From assembly GCA_937873245.1 (NCBI GenBank), contig CALMVY010000212.1, forward strand, positions 1-11,932: 11,932 nt of DNA, read 5' to 3'. Shown here piece by piece: positions 7,083 to 11,932 of this stretch (position 1 is the stretch's first letter; every line of letters starts with the position of its first letter). The stretch comes from an uncultured Arthrobacter sp. (lineage in GTDB: Bacteria > Actinomycetota > Actinomycetes > Actinomycetales > Micrococcaceae). Below the pieces are notes generated by a model, which was given only the letters and a program-made list of their open reading frames with translations, did no database searches and was not told the DNA's origin. The translations under genes were made by a program, and so were the position numbers.

Positions 7083-8273
7083 TTAAACCACCACCCGACG
7101 GTGCAGCTTTTTCTGTGCAGTGGCACGCCAAGCAGGATCGAACCTCGCCACAAGTTGCCTGAGTCCCTTGATGGCAGGGTCCTTGCGGCCGTCCTGCAGG
7201 ACCGGAATGCCGCGGTTGGTGGAGAGCGCCACGGCTTTGGAGCGGGGGACGCTGACATCCACGGGTGCGCCTATGGTGGCCTCCACGTCCTGGACACTGA
7301 GACCGGACTTGGAATCGGCCATGTTCAGGACCACGTGGCGGTTTTCCGGCAGCAGGTCCAGGCGGCGGAGGATTCCGAGGCCGGAGCGGAGCCCCCGGAT
7401 GCTCGGCACGTCCATGGCTGTCACCCAGACGACGTCGGTGCACTGCTCCATGGCGGCGAGGCCCACTTCGGGCAGGCCCGGGGCGGTGTCCACCACCACA
7501 TACTGGAACTGCTCGGCGAGTTGCTCCAGGAGCCGGGAGACCTGTTGCGGAGTGATGTCGTCCGCTTCCTCCGGGCTCCGCGGCGCGCAGAGGGCATAGA
7601 TGTTGCTGGGGTGGACCGCCAGGAACGCCTTGAGCACCAGGGAGTCGTGGCTGGCGGCGGCGGAGACCGCGTCGGTGACGGTGTGCTCCGGGTTCAGATA
7701 GAGGCCGGAAGCCACGTCCCCGAACTGCAGATCCAGATCGACGATGACGACGCTCATGGGTGCGACCTTGCCCAGGCCGATCGCGATGTTGGTGGCGATG
7801 GTGGTCTTACCGACGCCGCCCTTGGGGGAGAAGACGCCAATGACCAGCCCTTTGGGGCCCTCGGCCTGCTGGACGGCTGCGGTCCGGCTCCGGCTCGCGT
7901 AGGACTGGCAGGCCCGCTCCAGCAGCATCCGGATCTGCGCCGGATCCGAGTCGGGGCTGAGGATGTCCCGGATGCCCGCGCGCATGGCCAGGAGGATGAA
8001 GGCGGGGTCCGGCTCGCCGACCAGGACGACGCTGAGCTCCGGCAATTGCACGTCAAAAACGGTGGCGAGCCGGAGGGCGTCCTCGACCGGGATGTCCGGA
8101 CCCAGGATGAGCACCTCGGGACGTTCCTGGTTCAGGTTGGCGAACAGCTCTCCGGGGTCCGAGGGGTTGACGACCGCGAAGGTCTGCAGCCCGCCCGGGA
8201 GTCCGCCGGCCAGGGCTTGGCGCACGCGGGAGTCGAAGTCGGTGTTGGGGGTGACCAGGACAAAGCGGCTCAC
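7083..8273 (-). CDS. cpaE: CpaE/TadZ-like ParA-family ATPase of the Tad pilus
   Basis: This 396-residue protein combines an N-terminal receiver-like domain (about 1-125) with a MinD/ParA-type ATPase (about 141-380). The receiver-like part has a response-regulator layout, but the phospho-aspartate position is not Asp (LILGPD), so it is probably not phosphorylated, as is usual for CpaE/TadZ. The ATPase has the deviant Walker A SPKGGVGKTT (149-158) with signature Lys151, Walker A' VIVDLDLQFGD (176-186), where Asp182-like family context is replaced by Leu182-Gln183, and Walker B VVVDTAPG (259-266). The family localises the Tad apparatus in the cell. The start is GTG at 8273: GGAGG lies 7 bases upstream and GTGA overlaps the cpaB-like stop by 4 bases. 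An upstream ATG (8348) would add 25 residues from within the preceding gene. A basic tail (QKKLHRRVVV) ends the protein. Confidence 0.9.
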   Translation of the reverse strand: MSRFVLVTPNTDFDSRVRQALAGGLPGGLQTFAVVNPSDPGELFANLNQERPEVLILGPDIPVEDALRLATVFDVQLPELSVVLVGEPDPAFILLAMRAGIRDILSPDSDPAQIRMLLERACQSYASRSRTAAVQQAEGPKGLVIGVFSPKGGVGKTTIATNIAIGLGKVAPMSVVIVDLDLQFGDVASGLYLNPEHTVTDAVSAAASHDSLVLKAFLAVHPSNIYALCAPRSPEEADDITPQQVSRLLEQLAEQFQYVVVDTAPGLPEVGLAAMEQCTDVVWVTAMDVPSIRGLRSGLGILRRLDLLPENRHVVLNMADSKSGLSVQDVEATIGAPVDVSVPRSKAVALSTNRGIPVLQDGRKDPAIKGLRQLVARFDPAWRATAQKKLHRRVVV

Positions 8274-9046
8274 TTGTAGACCTCCGGTTTTGTCATGATT
8301 CCAGGCTTGCCGCTGTCCGTCGCGGTGAGCGGTTCCTTGCTCAGCCAAAGGCTGGCGGATTCCGAGAACTCGGAGGCGTAGATGATTTTTGTGGCATCCA
8401 CGTCGTTCACGGCAACGGTGAGCAGCAGGGATCCGGTGGGAAGGGACATGTCCTCCGCAGGCGGCGCCGAGCCGTCCGCTGAAGGCTGCGGCGAGGGGGT
8501 GGCAACGGGTGCCCGCTGCACGGCCGTCACGAGGACCTTGTGGATGGAGAGCTGCGTTGTTGGCTTCTCGGGCTTGGCCTCGAGGCCCCCATCTTTTAGG
8601 TTTATGAAGATGCCGATGTGATCCCCGGGTGCGATCCTGCCGCCGACAACGCGCTGCGGCTCGAGCTGGAAAGAGACTTCCTGCAGGCCTTCCGGGACGT
8701 CCACGGACCCGCTGGCTTTGAGCTCCTCCGGTGCGATCAACCGTTCCGCGACCAGTTGCTCGCCCGGAAGCAGCTCCACGGCGGTGACCTTTTCGGCCAG
8801 GCCGTCGAAGTTCTTCAGCGCTGACGCGGTGACGGCCTTACCGGGAAGTTCCTCGCTGGCCACAAATGCCTTCAGTGCCTCGACCGACGTGCCGGCAGGC
8901 ACGGACTTCTTCACCACGAGGACGGTGACCGGATCCAGGCCCCGGACGGCCCTGGTATCGGCGCCCTGCGCGTAGCTGACCACAAGCAACGCCCCAAGGA
9001 TGGCCAGGACGAGGGCGGCGACGCCGGCCAACAAGCGTGACTTCAA
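8270..9046 (-). CDS. cpaB: CpaB/RcpC-like Flp pilus assembly protein with SAF domain
   Basis: This 258-residue membrane-anchored protein has one N-terminal membrane segment or signal anchor (about 5-25). A SAF domain (about 39-104) contains TVLVVKKSVPAGTSV and TAVELLPGEQLVAERL. The RcpC/CpaB domain follows (about 118-237; EVSFQLEPQRVVGGRIAPGDHIGIFI) and is interrupted by a Pro/Ser/Ala-rich loop (about 181-200). The chain should lie outside the membrane. In Gram-negative systems CpaB works with the secretin; no secretin exists in this window, as expected in a Gram-positive, so here it more likely acts on the cell-wall side of the apparatus. The start is a rare TTG at 9046, supported by AGGAG 6 bases upstream. 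It is 41 bases downstream of the tadG-like gene and overlaps the cpaE-like gene by 4 bases. Confidence 0.85.
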   Translation of the reverse strand: MKSRLLAGVAALVLAILGALLVVSYAQGADTRAVRGLDPVTVLVVKKSVPAGTSVEALKAFVASEELPGKAVTASALKNFDGLAEKVTAVELLPGEQLVAERLIAPEELKASGSVDVPEGLQEVSFQLEPQRVVGGRIAPGDHIGIFINLKDGGLEAKPEKPTTQLSIHKVLVTAVQRAPVATPSPQPSADGSAPPAEDMSLPTGSLLLTVAVNDVDATKIIYASEFSESASLWLSKEPLTATDSGKPGIMTKPEVYK

Positions 9047-9087
9047 AGACTGCTCCTGTACTTAGGGATTTGCGGGTGTGCTGAAAA

Positions 9088-10125
9088 CTATTGGGTGAAG
9101 CGCACTATGTCGGTGCCAAAGTCCTCGGTGGTGACTCCGTAGGTGTAGCCGTCGGCAAGCGATACGTACTGTTTGAAGCTGCCGATGATGCCCCGGCAGT
9201 TGTTGGTGCAGGCCACGGAGCTGTGGACGAACGAACTGGTGTTCCGGAATGACTTCGGCAGTTCGTTGTCAGTGCCGCTGAACTTCCAGCCCTTGACGTT
9301 GAAGGCGGCAAAGGACGTGAGTTGGTATGTGGCACCGGCCCCGGTTCCGGTGACCTTGTTGAAAACCGGCAACAGCGCGGTGACATCTTTGCCTGCCGTG
9401 ATGTCCGCCGCCCACTTCAGCAGGACGCCGTCGCAAACGCCGGGATAACTGTTGCCCGGGGCGTTGCTGGCATCACCGGAGGTGATGTTGATCAGGCCAC
9501 CGCACACGCCCGGATCGCTGGTGAGCCAACCAAAGCCTCCCGGAACCGCGGCTCCGGAAGGCCCGTAGAGGCAGTCGGGGTTGGCGTCGTCGCCATGGCT
9601 CTGCAGCTGCTGCAGGCCGGCGCCTACGTGGTACTTGACCTGGCAGATGGAGAACGCGAGCGGAAACGGCAAGGGGCCGGCCACCGGCTGGCCCCACTGC
9701 ACCGCTGCCTCTGCCGTGACTTCTGCATCATTGATGCCGAATATCCGTGCGAAGAATAGGGAGACACGGTTTGGGTCCTTGCCGGCTTCTTGGGCTCCTG
9801 CTGTCACCTTGACCGTGCCTGCAGCTTTGTTCAGGTCCAGCGAGGAGACATTCGCTTTTCCATCGCTGGCATTGCCGTTGGCGAGGCTGCGGGCCAACGC
9901 GGACGTTGTGGAGCAGTCCGGGTCGTTAAGGTTCCGCGCGCATTTCTGCGCGACGGCGAGGGCCGCTGCGTCTGCCCCGTTGCGAAGCTGGGTTCTCTCG
10001 GCGTACAGCATGCCGACGTCGACGGCCACTGCGGTGAAACCGAGCAGGGTCACCATGAGGATTGCGACCAAGACGCTGATGGCTCCGCGCTCGCCGTCCC
10101 CTTGCCTGGGCTTCAACCGCTGCAC
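9088..10125 (-). CDS. TadG-like pilus protein with N-terminal Tad domain
   Basis: This 345-residue secreted or membrane-anchored protein belongs with TadG-like components. The N-terminus has the TadG-type motif RGAISVLVAILM leading into a membrane helix (about 15-36) and VDVGMLYAERTQLRNGADAAALA (36-58), the classic Tad/TadG-like segment (Pfam Tad/TadE-type families). Unlike Flp and TadE, the position equivalent to Glu+5 is Leu19, so cleavage by the prepilin peptidase is doubtful. The rest is extracellular, Gly/Asn/Ser-rich, with eight cysteines (62, 71, 161, 185, 208, 231, 306, 310) that could form disulfides. I see no clear von Willebrand A metal site such as DxSxS. The start is GTG at 10125 with AAGGGGG 7 bases upstream; it overlaps tadE by 13 bases. 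It probably anchors or caps the pilus; the exact function is unknown. Confidence 0.82.
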   Translation of the reverse strand: MQRLKPRQGDGERGAISVLVAILMVTLLGFTAVAVDVGMLYAERTQLRNGADAAALAVAQKCARNLNDPDCSTTSALARSLANGNASDGKANVSSLDLNKAAGTVKVTAGAQEAGKDPNRVSLFFARIFGINDAEVTAEAAVQWGQPVAGPLPFPLAFSICQVKYHVGAGLQQLQSHGDDANPDCLYGPSGAAVPGGFGWLTSDPGVCGGLINITSGDASNAPGNSYPGVCDGVLLKWAADITAGKDVTALLPVFNKVTGTGAGATYQLTSFAAFNVKGWKFSGTDNELPKSFRNTSSFVHSSVACTNNCRGIIGSFKQYVSLADGYTYGVTTEDFGTDIVRFTQ

Positions 10126-10487
10126 AGCATCACCCCCTTGCCTTCCATGGCAAAGGGTCCGGCGATGCCGGTCATGGTGGACAGGTTGTAGGTGATTTTA
10201 AGCGTCATCTGGGCCCCTGGGGCGCATGTTGAGGGGCTGAAGGTGAAGTTGGCGTCGCTCAGCGCGGGTTGCACTGCAACGGCTGCGTTTTTCGCCGCAG
10301 TCCGGGCGGCGGTTGGGTTGTTGCCTATGGCCATGACCCGAACGCCCTCGCGGGCTGCGCTGGATAGGGAGCTCTGCACGTTGTAAGCCCTGCCGAATTC
10401 AGCGATCCCCAGCAACAGCATCACCAAGACCGGTGCCAGGAGGGCGAACTCGACGGCGACGGCACCCCGTTCCGTTGTTTTGGACAT
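10113..10487 (-). CDS. tadE: TadE-like pseudopilin
   Basis: This 124-residue minor pilin of the TadE family has a short basic leader with a predicted prepilin cleavage site after Gly8 (ERG|AVAVEFALLAP). It keeps Glu13 at +5 and Phe14 at +6, followed by a hydrophobic helix to about residue 30 and the typical EFGRAYNVQSSLSSAAREG. A short exported C-terminal domain carries two cysteines (88 and 122) that may pair. The ATG at 10487 has AGGAAGG about 9 bases upstream. It lies 99 bases after flp, across a strong hairpin, and overlaps the next gene by 13 bases, so it starts the tightly coupled distal part of the operon. Processing requires a TadV/CpaA peptidase, which is not in the window. Confidence 0.9.
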   Translation of the reverse strand: MSKTTERGAVAVEFALLAPVLVMLLLGIAEFGRAYNVQSSLSSAAREGVRVMAIGNNPTAARTAAKNAAVAVQPALSDANFTFSPSTCAPGAQMTLKITYNLSTMTGIAGPFAMEGKGVMLCSG

Positions 10488-10525
10488 AGGGGACCGCCTT
10501 CCTGGGCTTTCGTTCGGGATATGAC

Positions 10526-10558
10526 AGTGTGGCGGCGGCTCAGGGCCGCCGCCACACT
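10526..10558. terminator. Strong 14-bp hairpin between flp and tadE
   Basis: There is a perfect inverted repeat with 14-base arms, AGTGTGGCGGCGGC (10526-10539) and GCCGCCGCCACACT (10545-10558), around a 5-base loop. On the transcribed minus strand it begins 28 bases after the flp stop and ends 38 bases before the tadE start. No T-run follows, so it may be a leaky terminator or a 3' stabiliser or processing element. Either would raise flp mRNA above tadE and later genes, matching the stoichiometry of a major pilin. The hairpin is certain from sequence; its role is inferred. Confidence 0.75.
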
Positions 10559-10586
10559 CTTCAAAGACCGGGTGGGATTTGTCGGA

Positions 10587-10808
10587 CTAGCCGGCGGAGG
10601 CCGCAGGCGCTGCACATGCGCCCGTCGTGCTGCCGCTGACCTTGCACTGCACGTCATTGAAGGTCTTGCTGAGCTGTCCCCCGAGGAGGCCTACGGCCAC
10701 GATAATCACGACGGCGATGAGGCTGACCATGATGCCGTATTCGACGGCGGTGGCGCCGCGCTGGTCGCGGCGAAGGCGGGTTGCGAGGTGGGAGAAAAAG
10801 GAACGCAT
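10587..10808 (-). CDS. flp: Flp-family type IVb major pilin
   Basis: This 73-residue prepilin is the probable structural subunit of the pilus. A basic leader (MRSFFSHLATRLRRDQRG) ends at Gly18; cleavage would leave ATAVEYGIMV..., with the canonical Glu23 at +5 and Tyr24 at +6 of Flp pilins, then a single hydrophobic helix to about residue 43. The mature pilin is about 55 residues, normal for Flp. The tail has Cys55 and Cys65, which could form a disulfide loop, and a small-residue Ala/Pro/Ser end. The ATG at 10808 has AGGAG with suitable spacing (AGGAGTCACCC-ATG). It is the first gene of the operon, with a 363-base upstream region containing two TTGACG palindromes, and is separated from tadE by a strong hairpin. 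Confidence 0.95.
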   Translation of the reverse strand: MRSFFSHLATRLRRDQRGATAVEYGIMVSLIAVVIIVAVGLLGGQLSKTFNDVQCKVSGSTTGACAAPAASAG

Positions 10809-10892
10809 GGGTGACTCCTGAGCGAGTTGGGCGGCTGGCCCTGCACCAGCACTGAGAGGAACTTAGCAAGCGCCGACACGCCGACGATTCGA

Positions 10893-10915
10893 TCTTGACG
10901 CATCCTGCGTCAAGA
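10893..10915. promoter_or_regulatory. Perfect 10-bp palindrome upstream of flp (candidate operator)
   Basis: The arms TCTTGACGCA (10893-10902) and TGCGTCAAGA (10906-10915) are exact inverted copies around a 3-base centre, TCC. The site is about 85 bases upstream of the flp start codon. It has no T-tract and lies upstream of the gene rather than after one, so an operator fits better than a terminator. It could alternatively be a hairpin in the flp leader if transcription starts further upstream. The cognate protein is unknown. Confidence 0.6.
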
Positions 10916-10982
10916 CTTCCCAAACTGCACGTTCCCTGTATTTTCCCTGCGCGAACCTTGCGTGTGACCTGCGGTCGGCCCG

Positions 10983-10997
10983 TTGACGGCTCGTCAA
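10983..10997. promoter_or_regulatory. Second TTGACG inverted repeat (candidate operator)
   Basis: TTGACG (10983-10988) and CGTCAA (10992-10997) are inverted copies around GCT. They carry the same half-site as the longer palindrome at 10893-10915; there the two TTGACG/CGTCAA halves are 7 bases apart and here 3. The centres are 86 bases apart, close to eight helical turns. Sharing of a half-site suggests one regulator with two sites, but the unequal spacing weakens that. Confidence 0.4.
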
Positions 10998-11058
10998 GGA
11001 CAAAAGCACATCAAGCGCACCGGCCGCGGCTTATGCAACGAGCGCAATACCGATCCCT

Positions 11059-11064
11059 TATACT
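11059..11064 (+). promoter_or_regulatory. Possible -10 element for the DHFR-family gene
   Basis: TATACT closely resembles the TATAAT consensus and stands in an otherwise GC-rich stretch, 107 bases before the start codon. No good -35 hexamer is found 16-18 bases upstream (CAACGA occupies the 17-base position). If used, the leader would include a small hairpin with AGCGT/ACGCT arms around GAAA at 11086-11099. This is weak evidence. Confidence 0.3.
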
Positions 11065-11171
11065 GCTCGGCGCCGCGAGAGTCGCAGCGTGAAAACGCTT
11101 CAGCAGATCAACCCGCCACCAACCGCGAGGAGTCGCTAATCTGGGGGCATCCCAACGCAAAGGAGAGCGCC

Positions 11172-11753
11172 ATGGGCAAGGTGGTCATGTACAGCTCGGT
11201 GTCGGTGGACGGCTTCATCGCGGATGAGAACGACCAGCCCGGCCCCCTGTTTGACTGGTTGACCAGCGGTGACGTGCCATTGGACGAGAGCGGCGAATTG
11301 CAGGTGTCGCAGACGTCCTACGAGTACACCCGGCCGTACTGGGACCAGATCGGGGCGACGGTGGTCGGCCGCCACGTCTTTGACATGACGGACGGCTGGG
11401 ACGGGAAGCCTCCGAGCGGGTTCGACCACGTGGTCGTCGTGACGCGACGGCCGCAGCCCGAGGGCTGGGACCCCGAGGCGCCGTTTCATTTCGTCGACGG
11501 CGTCGAGGCAGCCGTGGCCAAGTCGCAGGAGCTCGCGGGTGACCGCATCGTCGAGGTCGCCGCAGGCGGCGTCGGTGGCCAGATGCTTGCCGCGGGCCTG
11601 GTCGACGAAGTGCGCATGGACGTAGCACCCGTCGTGTTCGGGTCCGGCAAGCGCTACTTCGGGTCGGTCCACGCGCAGCACCTGTTGGAGGATCCTGACG
11701 TGGTGATTCAGGGCAACCGGGTGCTTCACTTGCGCTATCGGGTGCGCCGCTGA
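11172..11753 (+). CDS. Dihydrofolate reductase family protein (RibD C-terminal-like)
   Basis: This is a 193-residue cytosolic protein of the DHFR/RibD-C fold. The N-terminal strand VVMYSSVSVDGFIADENDQPG (about 4-24) is the family signature, with the SVDG turn seen in many 'dihydrofolate reductase family' proteins. The middle has TVVGRHVFDMTDGW and VVVVTRRPQPEGW. The C-terminal half carries VEVAAGGVGGQMLAAGLVDEVRMDVAPVVFGSGKRYF, where the Gly-rich turn and the L-x-D-E-x-x-x-x-x-x-P-V-x-x-G pattern match NADPH-binding RibD-C-like proteins. Members probably reduce a pterin- or pyrimidine-like substrate with NADPH, but most, including this one, have no proven substrate. The ATG at 11172 follows AAAGGAG; the frame extends upstream to 10983, but that part looks non-coding. 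The gene is divergent from the Tad operon and appears unrelated to it. Confidence 0.88.
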   Translation: MGKVVMYSSVSVDGFIADENDQPGPLFDWLTSGDVPLDESGELQVSQTSYEYTRPYWDQIGATVVGRHVFDMTDGWDGKPPSGFDHVVVVTRRPQPEGWDPEAPFHFVDGVEAAVAKSQELAGDRIVEVAAGGVGGQMLAAGLVDEVRMDVAPVVFGSGKRYFGSVHAQHLLEDPDVVIQGNRVLHLRYRVRR

Positions 11754-11932
11754 CTGTTTTGAGCGGGTACGCGAAGAATCCCACTCCGAACCGTGGCACA
11801 AGATCCGGCCTCCGCTCGCTGACCTGGCACCCATGCGGCTGCCCTACGGTGTGCATGCCGCCGTGGGGCAGGTGTCACCGCGAAGGCCCCGTTGATAGAA
11901 GCCGGACGCAAAGAAGGACCCCCTCGGTTTCT
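11754..11932. other. Unassigned 3' flank of the window
   Basis: About 180 bases follow the DHFR-family stop. A short plus-strand frame reading EESHSEPWHKIRPPLADLAP ends at a TGA near 11893, but it has no clear start or ribosome binding site and resembles nothing I recognise. The last bases, GACCCCCTCGGTTTCT, look like the left arm of a GC-rich hairpin that would continue past the window edge. No gene is called here. Confidence 0.35.

Larger units (their letters stand above)
10809..11171. promoter_or_regulatory. Divergent intergenic region between flp and the DHFR-family gene
   Basis: This 363-base spacer must hold promoters for the Tad operon (minus strand) and the DHFR-family gene (plus strand). 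It contains two separate inverted repeats with TTGACG half-sites, a TATACT at 11059-11064 and a small GAAA-capped hairpin at 11086-11099. No open frame here looks coding. I could not assign a convincing -35/-10 pair to flp: the palindromic TTGACG at 10909-10914 (minus strand) resembles a -35, but no good -10 stands at standard spacing. The DHFR gene has AAAGGAG upstream of its ATG. Confidence 0.6.

Noticed and set aside
7101..8279. 392-codon plus-strand open frame opposite the cpaE-like gene.
   Set aside because: The His/Gly/Asp-rich translation is typical of an antisense shadow; the minus-strand ATPase has Walker motifs and a coupled start.
10893..10915. The palindrome read as an intrinsic terminator.
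   Set aside because: It has no T-tract on either strand and lies upstream of both flanking genes, which are divergent, so no transcript is expected to end there.
11035..11047. GCAACGAGCGCAA is identical to a conserved stretch of 16S rRNA.
   Set aside because: Only 13 bases match and the flanks differ from 16S; a chance match of this length in about 12 kb is not surprising. It is not an rRNA fragment.
11136..11834. 232-codon minus-strand frame opposite the DHFR-family gene.
   Set aside because: It is antisense to a well-recognised gene with AAAGGAG before its ATG and lacks family motifs.
11911..11932. Left arm of a possible terminator, GACCCCCTCGGTTTCT.
   Set aside because: The right arm would lie outside the window, so the hairpin cannot be verified.
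1..11932. CRISPR arrays, tRNA genes, insertion sequences or prophage genes.
   Set aside because: No regularly spaced repeats, cloverleaf-like sequence, transposase motifs or terminal inverted repeats were seen on reading both strands; a tRNA scan was not possible here.

Overview
The window comes from a GC-rich actinobacterium, probably Arthrobacter or a close relative in the Micrococcaceae. This is inferred from base composition, frequent GTG/TTG starts, strong G/C preference at third codon positions, and a Gram-positive-type Tad locus with no outer-membrane secretin. No database search was possible, so the genus is a judgement.

Layout from left to right: the 3' part of truA (tRNA pseudouridine synthase) on the plus strand; a convergent sensor histidine kinase on the minus strand; a divergent OmpR-type response regulator on the plus strand; and a small Hpt-like protein on the minus strand whose stop codon overlaps the regulator's. 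Next is a long minus-strand Tad/Flp pilus operon, transcribed from about 10.8 kb down to 3.7 kb in the order flp pilin, tadE, tadG-like, cpaB/rcpC-like, cpaE/tadZ-like, tadA (cpaF), tadB, tadC. A plus-strand dihydrofolate-reductase-family (RibD C-terminal-like) gene follows, then about 180 bases with no recognisable gene.

The Tad genes form one machine. Flp is the major pilin, and TadE and the TadG-like protein are minor pilin-like or anchoring components. The CpaB-like protein is a membrane-anchored SAF-domain assembly factor. The CpaE/TadZ-like ATPase probably positions the apparatus. TadA is the hexameric motor ATPase, and TadB and TadC are the inner-membrane platform. The prepilin peptidase (TadV/CpaA) needed to cleave the Flp and TadE leaders is not in the window and must be encoded elsewhere if the pilus works. 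From cpaB to tadC the genes are packed with overlaps or gaps of 0 to 7 bases. In contrast, a strong 14-bp hairpin separates flp from tadE, which fits much higher expression of the major pilin.

The two-component pair and the Hpt-like protein sit at the distal end of the Tad operon. The Hpt-like protein lacks the phospho-accepting histidine (Leu89 is in its place). Whether these proteins regulate the pilus is inference from position. Other non-coding signals include two inverted repeats sharing TTGACG half-sites between flp and the DHFR-family gene, and a tandem TTGnCACA repeat between the kinase and regulator genes. The window looks like a fairly typical actinobacterial Tad locus. The most unusual items are the degenerate Hpt, the shared CTAG stop, the flp-tadE hairpin and the TTGACG palindromes.
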